Source of the DNA: Abelmoschus esculentus
Taxonomy: Eukaryota; Streptophyta; Magnoliopsida; Malvales; Malvaceae
Assembly (NCBI GenBank): GCA_035048815.1
Contig: JAUCBN010000043.1
Location: forward strand, 811,001-875,000
DNA: 64,000 nt
Direction of reading: 5' to 3'
The translations under genes and the position numbers were made by a program. Positions 10,060 through 20,369 of the stretch are shown piece by piece. A model generated the notes under the pieces. The model was not told the origin of the DNA, did not search any database, and saw nothing but the letters and a program-made list of their open reading frames with translations. The number at the start of each line of letters is the position of its first letter. Position 1 is the stretch's first letter.

Positions 10060-10420
10060 CCCGAAAAGATTGAACCTTTCTCTGTTTAGAAGTTCTAAAA
10101 CACAAATCATTTTAAGTGCTCTCCAGTACTCACCATACGGTGCACAACCCAAGTTTGAACATCCGTAAAATATGATTTTTGCTGTTGTGATGTTTGGTCG
10201 GTTCTTCACAACTTCTTCCACAATCTCAGTTGATGAAATCACAAGTGTTGGGACCTAACCGAGCTTTAGAAGCATTATTGTGCCATACTTGTTGGAAAGA
10301 GAGTCTAAGGAGCTTTAGGGGAGACTACCAAACTGGTGAAGGTTGTCGATGATTGGTAGTTTTGGCGACGACGATGGCAAGTTTCAGTGGTTACGTCGTC
10401 GTTTGAACTTGAGGAAATCA
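10060..10420 (-). pseudogene. Relic of a second, different CYP71-clan P450 (N-terminal part)
   Basis: On the minus strand, separate frames give KLPIIDNLHQFGSLP, then SLDSLSNKYGTIMLLKLG, an in-frame stop, then VPTLVISSTEIVEEVVKNRP and YGCSNLGCAPYGEYWRALK. These are the N-terminal landmarks of a CYP71/CYP83-type P450 (hinge-distal PxIGNLHQ, KYGxxMLLxLG, and the C-helix WRxxRK, here WRALK). About 110 codons survive, with frameshifts and a stop; the conserved C-helix Arg is altered and everything downstream is missing. It resembles the three-copy family only weakly, so it is an older and separate insertion or duplicate. Not functional. Confidence 0.75.
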
Positions 10421-11490
10421 ATGGTGAAAAGAAGGAGAAGAAGCGATAGAACGATGAGACTGAAGTGTATGCATTCATAAGATTACATGAGAAGTATAGG
10501 TAAAGTGAATAATTGTAATAAGAGATGATCACGAGCGCGATTGATTTGTGACGAAAACTTCATAAGATTAAATGAGAAAAAATATCATATCTATATATAT
10601 ATACACACATTAATCTTACACCAAATAAAATATGATATACAAATACTGATATGATATTATAGATATTAAATACGACTTTCTAAAAAAGTATAACGAGTAT
10701 GTAATATTTTTCACATGTGATTTCACATGCACGGTGTAAATTAATATATAATTCAAACTTTAAATTAATAGATTTAATTGATTAAAAGGATCAAAGTTTT
10801 TAATATCTTTTATCAAATAAATTGAGTGTAAATTTAATTAAATAAATACATGAATTTAATAGGTTGATTACCATTGAAAAATATAATAAAAGTTTTTAAA
10901 CTAATTAATAATGGTAGTAATATATATTTCTTTTATTTTCTAACTGAATGGATTTCCTAAAATCATAAGTCTATTCATGATTTTTTTAAAAAGATAAATA
11001 TAAATTATTAAGGTAACAATCTCTCTATAGGATGGTTTTTAAAAGGTCGAAAAGTAAAAATTATTATTTAGAATAAGCTACATAAATAATCATTGTATTA
11101 TAAGGATAGTATTGAAATGATCAATATTTTTTAAAATGTGTCAAATCTATCATTCAACTATTAAAATGATATCAATATAGTCATTGATTGTTAAAAATTA
11201 ACAGTCTGACAACGTAGCAGTTAAAAAGAAAATAGAATAATTGCACATATAATCCTTTTTATTCATACATTTTTTAACTTAATCTTAATTTTATTATAAT
11301 TAAATAATATAATTATTTAATTAAATAATGACATATCGCCATCATATTAAATGACCTTATTTATATATATTACACTAAGCGGCTAACCCTACGACAACAA
11401 GATTGTTTTGGTTTTTATTTTCTGCATTGCACTGCAAGAACAGACATTGCACCATTACAAACATGAAAACTGAACTCCAAACAGCAGATT
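10421..11490. other. Spacer between P450 relic and copy 3
   Basis: AT-rich and without a gene. Bases 10690-10740 are the empty-site equivalent of the hAT-like insertion at 7308. Bases 10735-11345 are the second copy of the spacer at 9165-9830. From about 11366 the conserved P450 3' flank resumes (ACACTAAGCGGCTAACCCTA). Confidence 0.5.
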
Positions 11491-13022
11491 TTAACCAACT
11501 AAACGATAAGTTGGCTTTGCAAACAAGTGATTAGCCCTCGGCACTGTGAGACCAAACTTCTCGGTCATGTCGAGTTCATTAGGCAACATAGCATCAGGCA
11601 ACTCCCAATCAAAGCAATGGACTAATTGTGCTAGAATTAAGCGCAGGTTGGTTAACCCCAATTGCATCCCAGGGCATCCTCTGCGACCAGAGCCGAAAGG
11701 GATGAGCTGGAAATGATGTCCACGAAGGTCTATGCTCCCATGCTCGAATCTTTCCGGAATGAACTCTTCTGCATTATCCGACCATGCGTTGTGATCTCGT
11801 CCCATGGACCAAGAATTCACCAGGATTCGCGACTTCTTCGGTATGAAGTACCCATTAACGGTAATGTCTTCCGTTGATTCGTGTGGAATTAATAACGGTG
11901 CCACCGGATGCAACCTGAAACTCTCTTTGATGACCATGTCCAAGTAAGTAAGTTTTGGCAGATCCGACTCTTCGACCATTCGATTCCTTCCGACAACGGT
12001 CTCCAACTCTTTCTGGAGAGCAGCCATCACTGGTCGATGCTTTAGAAGTTCCGAAAGGGTCCACTCGAGGGATGTAGTTGTCGTGTCGAAGGACGCTGCC
12101 ACCATGTCCACCATTGTAGCCTTGATGTTTTCTCTACCAATGATGTACGGATTATCCTCGTCGTTAGGGTTCATTGGCGTGTTCAACAACGAAACCATTA
12201 TATGAAAGAAATCTGTATAAGATTTTCGCTCCTCGATGTTCGTCGATCCTCGTTCATATTCATCGATCAGTTTGTCGAAAAATGCGTGAAGGCCATTGCT
12301 CGTCCTCTTAAACCTTCTTTCTATTCCCTGAAGATCCAGTGGAGCAAGAAAAGGCATATAATCCGACAGGTTGAAAACCCCAGCCAAGTACATTGTCTCT
12401 TCAATTAGCGGCTTAAATTCCATTTCATCATCGAAACACCGGCCTGCTGGCCAAAAATAACTCTAGACATGATCGCTTCAACAACCTTGCTTACCTGCTG
12501 GCTAAGGTTCAACGTCTCACCCTCCGCCACCATTGTCCTCACCGATTCAACTAACGACGCCATCTCGGCCTTCCTGATGGGAGCGAAACTTTCGACTTTC
12601 GAAGCAGTAAGTAGATGCAACGTACACCATTTTCGTACCGTACGCCAATACGAACCATACTCGGTAAAAGCCATTCCCTTGGCACCGCATGTCGAGTAAT
12701 CCGAGGATTGGACTTTCGGCCTGCTGGCAAAACCAACGTCATGGACCTTGAGGAACAATTTAGCTGCTTCCGGTGTTGATACCACAATTGTCGGCACATA
12801 GCCTAGCTTTATGGACACTATGGGTCCATATTTTTTGGCGAGATGGTGAAGACTTTGGTGAGGAAGCTTTCCAAGCATATGAATGTTACCGATTATCGGA
12901 AGTGGGGTCGGACCCGGTGGAAGTTTCCGGTCATTTTTGTTGGTGGTTAGTACACGGAAGAAGTAGATAAAGGAACATAGAGTTCCCAAGAGGACCAAGA
13001 ATAAGGTTATTGTTGAAGACAT
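11491..13022 (-). pseudogene. CYP71-clan P450, copy 3, frameshifted by an 8-bp insertion
   Basis: Full-length relative of copy 2: ATG at 13020-13022 (MSSTITLFLVLLG), anchor, KLPPGP hinge, GRENIKATMVDMVAASFDTTTT, PERF, FGSGRRGCPG, and the proper C-terminus KPTYRLVG with stop at 11491. The only inactivating change seen is 8 extra bases (TGCTGGCC, 12445-12452) in the codons for SRVIFGRCFDDE; the frame shifts after VIFG and ends about 17 codons later. The insert makes CCGGCCTGCTGGCCAAAA where copy 2 has CCGGCCAAAA. The rest keeps an open frame over 310 codons, so the event is recent or an assembly error. Its upstream region differs from copies 1 and 2 beyond about 13,045. If the insertion were absent this would be an intact gene. 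Confidence 0.85.
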
Positions 13023-14729
13023 TCGGAAGAACCAATTGCAGTAGCTTGTAAGTTGTAACAAGACTCTATTTAATTTATTGATTTATTTTATTAAATAAAT
13101 ATATATTACATTCTCGATTTATACAGGATTAGACAAAATAAACATCTTTAATCACAAAATTAATTAATGAAAATAATTTATTTACTTATTAATTAATAAA
13201 TATTGTAAAAATTAAAACAACTCAATGCCAAATAATCCAATTATTTGAAGTTTGAAGATCGTAACTAATCTAAGGTTAAAAATATAATTAGATAAAAAAT
13301 ATTATTAGATAAATCTTATTTATCACGCCATTTGTATTCTCATATAATTAAATTTATTTTTCTTTTCAAAATAAATTATCACCTCTTTATATATAATTAA
13401 AGAATAAATAATTATTAATTAATTATTTTAAGATAAATAAATCAAATTAATTAAATTATAAATAACGTAATAGAGAATATTCATGTAATAAATTTTCTTG
13501 AATATGAGACCTCCACGACACGTCCCTAGAATATGAGACCTTTCCGACAACACATATGGTAGAGAAATTATATCATGGACTTGGCCTATCACGTTACCCC
13601 TGGTCCCATTCAATAATAACCACCCACTTCACTATTAATCTCCACCTCATTTTTTTTTCTAACCAATGAATCTTCACTCAGAATTTCCATGTCATTTTAA
13701 AAATATAATTTTTAAAAATTACATTAATTACATGGCTGATTAGTGACGGAATAGGTAGTTTTAATTGATTGTAAAATTTAACATGGTAAGCTAACGTGGT
13801 AGGTCGACCCTATGATATAATCTCTCCACGTGGTTGGTCTATTAGTTGTAAAATTTGACATGTAGGCAACCGAAATGCAATTATCAACATGAAGTACCTA
13901 TCAATTATTAATGAATTATCATTTTATGTATTGATATTGAAAAAAAATAATTTTTAGATTTTAAAAATTATTTTCCATAAGCATACATTTAGTTTTACTT
14001 TAAAAATAATAATTTATATCATTAATTTTAAAATTTTTAAATTTAAATACAAACTATAAATTTTAAATCATAAATTAAACGATCTTGTAATATTTTTTCT
14101 ATTATTAATTACTATTAAATTTTAAATAAAAAATAATAAATTTTTTTATCAGTTAAATTATTTTACCGTTAATAATAATAATTAATCTTTTATTACTTTT
14201 TTTATCCTGTAAATTGTTTCTCATAATCTACTTAATCATTAAACAAATTTTTAGTGCTGATTTTTTATGTATTAAATCGTAAATTTTAAATACAAAATCG
14301 TGACAGTTTAATACTTAAAAGTACAAGTTCCTTTCTAGTGCAGATTTTTGCTGTGGCTTCCTAAACAAAGCCCATGTTCGAATCATGACCCATACTATTC
14401 AAAACTCACCATTTATAGTTATTCTCAGATTTTAGCCCAACCCCTAAATTAAAAAATAATACTGAAGTTTGAAAATAAAACCATGTGTGTAATTCCTTTA
14501 TCCTTCGAGACTGAAGCTAGACTCTAGTCTAGTAAAGATTATGTCATAGGTCCGGTTTATTATGTTAATTGTAGGTTTTTAATTAATAAAAATTATTTAT
14601 TTTATCACTAATCAGTTATGACATTAAAAAGATGAGTAAAAATTTATTAGTTAAAAAAAAGTCGTAAAATAATAATAAAGTAGGTGATTATAACCATCAC
14701 TGACGTAATGAACCAGACTATATAATTGG
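13023..14729. other. Intergenic, AT-rich, no gene recognised
   Basis: No supported gene. Upstream of copy 3 the array homology fades after about 13,045. A partly repeated phrase, GAATATGAGACCT, occurs at about 13,500 and 13,530. A GTTCGAATCATGACCCATACT phrase near 14,373 resembles a tRNA-derived B box of a SINE, but no A box or full structure is visible. Confidence 0.4.
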
Positions 14730-15000
14730 TTGAGTCGTACCACAACTTGTGAATACCTACTAGCCGTTGAGTTTAGACGACAACTCCGGCACGAATCCCA
14801 TGTTGGTCAGAAATCCAACGGACATTTGACTCTTCCCCACTGCCTAAAACCAAGGTTTTCAGTCTCTCGAAACCAAGTGTTGTCATTGGCTCTGCACTGC
14901 TTCCTGTTGAGCCCACGTGATTGTACAAAAACCTCATCAGTAATGAATCTGCAGTTCTTGATTTGGTCCAGATAAGATTTTCACTCCGTTGGATACACAA
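14730..15000. other. Unexplained GC-richer island in AT-rich spacer
   Basis: This stretch of about 270 bp has clearly higher GC than its surroundings and is open in two overlapping frames on opposite strands (14730-14975 plus, 14773-15000 minus), but neither product resembles a known family. It contains a CACGTG-core palindrome (CCCACGTGATTG near 14,910). It could be a promoter fragment, a decayed exon or a TE piece. I assign no function. Confidence 0.3.
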
Positions 15001-16536
15001 AATCTACCAATACAATGGACTGTAATTACGACACGCTGCTTTTAGGGTTTGTAAACGCTTCGTTATTCATTACTAGGGTGTTCTTTTGGGGGGGTTCACA
15101 CCTTTCAGGAAAGACTGTTCAGTCACTCATTGGTTTCTGGGAAGTATTTAAATGTTGAGGGGGTTATAGCAATTTTAGAAAAATAAATTAAAATTTATAA
15201 TACTATTTAGATCTAATTGTTTATAGGTGATAACAGGATGGAGTCAGGATTTGAGATTAAGGGACAAAACATAAATGTTTAAAAATAGGGATGATAAATT
15301 CATAAAAAATTTAAAAAAAATTCTTCGAAAGTTGGGTGGCAATTACCCACCCCCAGAACTCCGTCTCTGGGTGATAAGATTTTTGTAGGACGTTGAATTA
15401 AATTGAAGATATATTATTTATACATTTTGTCTTCAAACAATATTATAAATTTTAAACTATTTTTTTTAAAATTATTTTTTTTAAATATCATTATAACTCT
15501 AAATTTCCCTCTTCACTTAGTGTAAAAGGGGATTGGTTTAATTAATTTATTTATTGCATTATTGTTTTTGGAAATATCTTTGATTCCTCCATGTGCTTGT
15601 ACCTGACCTCTCCTCTATTCAAATGAAGCTGCAGCTCTTCAAAGCATAAATAATGGCAGTAGTTACAAAAAATTCTTGAAACAGGAGAGTTTGAGAAAGA
15701 AATTATATAATAATAGTATACCTATTTGTATTGTATTAATTATAATTAAAAGAGTTACACAAACCCATATAATAAATAAATAAATTGAGTGAATTATAAA
15801 ATATTTCCATTTGTTAATATTAAATTCGAACATTATAGACATACCCTATGTCTTGACCCAAAGAGAATGTGCAACTAATATAGAAAAAAGTTAATTTTAT
15901 TTTAATTTTCAACTTTAATATATCAAATAACTACAAAAAATTATTATAAAAGATTAAAATTTAAATTCGAAACATTATATTTTAAAAAACATAATTAATA
16001 TTTTAGATTTGTTCCATGTTTATAATATAATATTTTTAAACATTATTATATTTTAATAAAAGAATTGTCGGTTTAATGAAATATAATTTTATATTTTTTA
16101 ATATATTAGTCTAATTTTTTACTTTTAATTAGATATATATTTCTTTATTTTATTTCCCTACATACTTGATTGATTCTTCCATTTGAATAAAATATTAGGT
16201 TTCTCATAGCTTTTTGAACTTTGATAACGTTAAACGCGTCTTCTACGCAGCTCATTGAATCATTGCAGGTCCGTCTTCTTCTTCTTCTTCCTCTTCCCGT
16301 TGTTCCTCTGTCTCTGGTTTTCTCTTTTTTCCCGCCCTGTTGAAAAACTATACCATTTTTTTCACTCCTTTCAAAAGAAGGTTAAAGGGTCCGCCATTAA
16401 AGACCTTGGTCTTGTTAAAGCATTTCGCTTTATCTCTTTTCATAGAAGCACTCATCACCGTCAGTGTCTTTATACATCTTTATTGCTTTGCTTCCCCCAT
16501 TTTTTTCTTTTCTTCGGATTACATTTGCTGTTGCAG
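15001..16536. other. 5' region of the GIL1-like gene and repeat remnants
   Basis: Bases about 15230-15370 contain a GGAGTCAGGATTTGAG ... CCCACCCCCAGAACTCCGTCTCTG block typical of decayed plant repeats. Near the gene, CATTGCAG/GTCCGT (about 16268) and TTTGCTGTTGCAG at 16524-16536 could be donor and acceptor of a 5'-UTR intron whose acceptor abuts the start codon. The leader is pyrimidine-rich (TTC repeats at 16270-16295). Confidence 0.4.
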
Positions 16537-17916
16537 ATGGAAGCAGTGATGCCATCGGCTGTTACTCCATCAAAGAGTAAATGGTCTAGAACTTTGTCGA
16601 AAGTTCTTCACCGGCACGCGACGGCGGCGGGGGTTGTTCATGATGACGGGGTTCACAAGGTTAAGTTGCCAAGGGAAACTGAAAAATGGAATGAGTGTAA
16701 GACGACTAAGAGATTGACCCAGAAATTTGACAGATTACATGATGAAGAGACTGAAACAAAGGTGGCTCTGGAAGCGATTGTTGCTAAAGTCTTTGCTACT
16801 GTTTCTGCCATTAAAGCAGGATACGCCCAGTTGCAGCATGCTCAGTCTCCTTACGATGCTGATGGGATACAACGAGCCGATCAAATCATCGTTTCCGACT
16901 TGAAAAAACTGTCGGAACTGAAGCAGTGTTTCTTGAAGAAACAGTATGATTTTTCCCCAGAACAAGCAATGGCTTTAGCAGAAATCCAGGAACTGAAAAG
17001 CGTTTCAACAACGTTTAAAATCACGGGAAAGAAACTGGAATCTCAGACCAGACTCAAAGATTCCGAGATCATTTTTCTCCGGGAAAAGCTGGAAGAGTCT
17101 AACAAGCAAAACAAGGTACTGGAAAAGAGATTAAATCAAAGCGGCCAGTTAGTTCATCTCGACAATCTCCATCTTTCAACCTTAAACCCGACCCATTTCA
17201 TCACGTTCCTTCGACAAACCGTGAAGTCGATTCGAAGTTTCGTTAGGCTGATGATCGATGAAATGAAGTTAGCCGATTGGGATATCAACGCAGCAGCAAG
17301 TTCGATTGAAAGAGTGGTGTACTGGAAAGAAGATGATAAATATTTTGCATTTGAATCCTTCATTTGCAGGGAAATGTTCAAGGCTTTCCACCTACATTAT
17401 TTCTCCCTTTTCGGTAGCTCAGTACCAGAAGGGAAGAAACATCCCCGAGTCTTCTTCGATCGGTTTATGGAACTGAAATCTGTGAAAGCAATGGAATATC
17501 TAGCCATGAAACCAAAATCAACGTTTGCCAAATTCTGCAGGAACAAGTACCTGCAAGTAGTTCATCCAAAGATGGAATCATCCTTTTTTGGCAATTTGAG
17601 CAATAGAGAAATGGTGTGTTCCTATCAGTTCCCAGACACAACATTCTTCACATTGTTTGCCGAAATGGCAAAAAGGGTTTGGCTTCTGCATTGCTTAGCA
17701 TTCTGTTTCAATCCCGAAGCCTCAATCTTTCAAATCAGCAAAGGGTGTAGATTTTCAGAAGTATACATGGACAGTGTAACCGAGGAAGCATTCCTTTCAT
17801 CCGAAATCACACCGGAATCGGAACCACAAGTCGCATTCACTGTCGTCCCCGGATTTCGAATCCGAAGAACCGTAATACAATGCCAGGTCTATCTTTCACA
17901 ATTCAAGACAAGGTAG
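16537..17916 (+). CDS. DUF641 family protein, GIL1 / IRK-interacting-like
   Basis: A 459-residue protein of the plant-specific DUF641 family, which includes GRAVITROPIC IN THE LIGHT 1 and the IRK-interacting protein. The start chosen is the first in-frame ATG (MEAVMPSAVTPSKSKWSR), directly after a possible acceptor TTGCAG; the open frame extends 94 codons upstream but has no ATG. A basic N-terminus is followed by the DUF641 core (about residues 60-160, with EAIVAKVFATVSAIKAGYAQLQHAQSPYD around 85-110), a predicted coiled coil at about 170-225 (LKDSEIIFLREKLEESNKQNKVLEKRL), and the conserved C-terminal half (FLRQTVKSIRSFVRLM, and the WLLHCLAF region). The coding part is intronless. In Arabidopsis GIL1 acts in light modulation of gravitropism; a scaffold role beside receptor kinases is known for relatives. 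The specific role here is inference. Confidence 0.9.
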   Translation: MEAVMPSAVTPSKSKWSRTLSKVLHRHATAAGVVHDDGVHKVKLPRETEKWNECKTTKRLTQKFDRLHDEETETKVALEAIVAKVFATVSAIKAGYAQLQHAQSPYDADGIQRADQIIVSDLKKLSELKQCFLKKQYDFSPEQAMALAEIQELKSVSTTFKITGKKLESQTRLKDSEIIFLREKLEESNKQNKVLEKRLNQSGQLVHLDNLHLSTLNPTHFITFLRQTVKSIRSFVRLMIDEMKLADWDINAAASSIERVVYWKEDDKYFAFESFICREMFKAFHLHYFSLFGSSVPEGKKHPRVFFDRFMELKSVKAMEYLAMKPKSTFAKFCRNKYLQVVHPKMESSFFGNLSNREMVCSYQFPDTTFFTLFAEMAKRVWLLHCLAFCFNPEASIFQISKGCRFSEVYMDSVTEEAFLSSEITPESEPQVAFTVVPGFRIRRTVIQCQVYLSQFKTR

Positions 17917-20369
17917 CCCTTGATTCTTGTTTTAGTGAGTTAGTTCAGGTGACATGAATTTTGGGTTGGTGGTTGTACTTGTGGGTGATTTAGAACATGG
18001 TTAGCTGTGGAATTTGTCCCATATTTTCTTGGCCTTACTGATAAATGAAAGGCTAATTGACAGGTAATCTGTTTGTAAGACACATTCCCATTCCCCCAAT
18101 GTTGTTAATCTCTTGAATGATGTTGACATTATTTCCTTATTATAATGCTTGTTATGTACATAATTATATATGTTTGTGAACTTTTTTATCTATGTAAAGC
18201 TTTGTGGTGTCATGCCATGTATTGCCAGAAGTGCTTGTCTTATATCTTTTTGTCTCTATATTTATCTTGTAGTTGTTGTAATCTCTGTTTTCTTCTTGTT
18301 CCAAGATTGGGTTCCAATCTTCCATGTCTTAGAGTGTGTTTACTGTTTATGTAATGAAACTAGATGCAGTTAACCCCTGCTTCATGCTTGAAGCTTTGAA
18401 GCACTGACTGAGGTTATGTCTCTTCCAAAGCGTGTTGGAGCAAGGGAAAGAGACCATTATTTTACTTTGCTGTGTGGGTAGCAAATAGCATTATAGCAAT
18501 ACAATATTTTAAAATTCAATGAGGTCGGTTTTGTGTGCTTAAAAGGAAAGCATGGGTTGTCTGGACGGCAGAGACGATGGGACATGATTTAGGGCGGGAT
18601 GTAAGTTATGTCGTTGTTCCTTGTAAATTAAAAGATTTTTTTTTATAGAATTTGTCGTATTTTCTTGACGCGTGGATATATATTTTTAAAATTCAGGAAA
18701 ATGAAATTTTATTGGAAATGAGGAGGGATTTTATTTTGATATATATATTTTTTAAACTTAAAATGACTTTTTTTTTATTTTTTTCTTTACCTATGCTATG
18801 TAAGAATATTTTTTTTCTGTTACATTTAAATGCGACAGAATCTTATTAAATTTGCTGGATTCAAATAAAACAAGTATAATTTATACTCTTATAAAATTGC
18901 ATGATTTGTATCTTAATAAATTGAGTCGTGATAGATAGAGGTGATATTATATAGGTAATAATAATATAACTGAAATACGATATAAAATATAACATAGAAT
19001 ATATTGAAACTTATATAGAACACATTTAATTATATTGAATAAGGTTTAAAAACTTATATTGAGCTGTTTGATATTGAGTTGAACAATTCATGTTTAATTC
19101 GATTAAAATTTATTTAATATCTAAGTCAAATTGAATTTGAATTTAAAATCTTAACAAATTGTTTTAAATAAGGTCAAACTCGACTTAATAAGTTTGCATA
19201 CAGTACGTTAATAAGATCAATTTCTTAGTTCAAAGGTTTATTTTATTATTATTTTTAATTCCAGATTTTTAGTGGATGTAAAATAAGCTCAAGTGCTTAA
19301 TTGATTTTTTAAAAGTTTAAGATCTTTTTTATACTCTTAATCCTTTATTCTAAAATCTTTATGATTTTTTCAACGATTTTAAAAAATTATGTTCCAAAAA
19401 ATTTAAACGTTATTTAAAAATTTTAGAAAAATTTTCAATGGTTTAACGAACAACGAATTATTTTAACAAGCATTATTCAAGTAAAAATTTATCGAACTTA
19501 TCAAATAGATCAGTACAAGTCAAACAACTTCAAAAGTTAAACGTTACATAAACTCGCGATTAACTTACTCGATCCTAATAACTACACTAATAAAAACTGA
19601 AATACTTTCTCTAAGTAACTAAAATTCAAATAATATAATTTATAAATATACATCAATTTACCTAAATATAAAACTAGACTAAACTCTTTTATAATCCTAA
19701 TAAAATATTAAAATCAAGTATATTAAATCTGATACAAATATCTATAAGGTCTGTTGATCAGTAGGCATCAGCTGACAGTGGGGGATCTTTTGGTTTCAAC
19801 AAAAGAAAACAAGAATCCATTCCGATTCAAAGTTTTAAATGTCCAAATGAAATGGAACCACATAAGATTATGTCGAAAAGGACTTGAAGCTTGGACGGTT
19901 ATGTCATGAATATCTGGGAAGCATCGAGTTGGGGGACACATTAATGTGATCTTCCTCTGCAGAAATTAAATTGTGTGGTCCAGTTTTTTCTATGCATGAT
20001 CAAACACGTACCTTTTGGTTCATGCATGGTGGGATTTTTTTTGAAGTCTGGGTTTTCAAGTGATTCGGAGGATTTGATACGAACCATCTTGTTTCCATGA
20101 TTAAAAATGGTTGTAGTTTTTAGAGGTTACAGGTTCGAGCACCTGTAATGTTGATACAGTGATTAAACGATCAAAGTCTAATGATTTAGAGTATATTTTA
20201 AAACAGATACTTCTAAAGAAAAATATATTAATCATCGCTCGTAAAAGAAAATTCTTTATGACATAGTAAGTTTGAACATTCTAGTCCATTACAGTATATC
20301 AAAACATTTTTATATATTTTCCTTTACAAAGAATCTCAGGTCAGAAAGAATTTGAAAGTATGTCATCGT
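17917..20369. other. 3' flank of GIL1-like gene and convergent spacer
   Basis: No gene recognised in 2.4 kb. The first about 500 bp is likely 3' UTR and transcribed flank of the plus-strand gene. Bases 18600-19740 are AT-rich with no coding potential. Bases about 19750-20050 are of more balanced composition but have no recognisable product. Confidence 0.4.

Noticed and set aside
14370..14392. tRNA-like B box GTTCGAATCATGA
   Set aside because: No A box, no cloverleaf and no 3' acceptor pairing could be found; at most a decayed SINE fragment.
16255..16536. 94-residue N-terminal extension of the GIL1-like protein
   Set aside because: There is no ATG in the extension; it is pyrimidine-rich leader with probable splice sites, and the family starts near the ATG at 16537.
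18145..18373. Overlapping Cys/Leu-rich open frames downstream of the GIL1-like gene
   Set aside because: Two overlapping frames in T-rich 3' flank with no family match; chance open frames.
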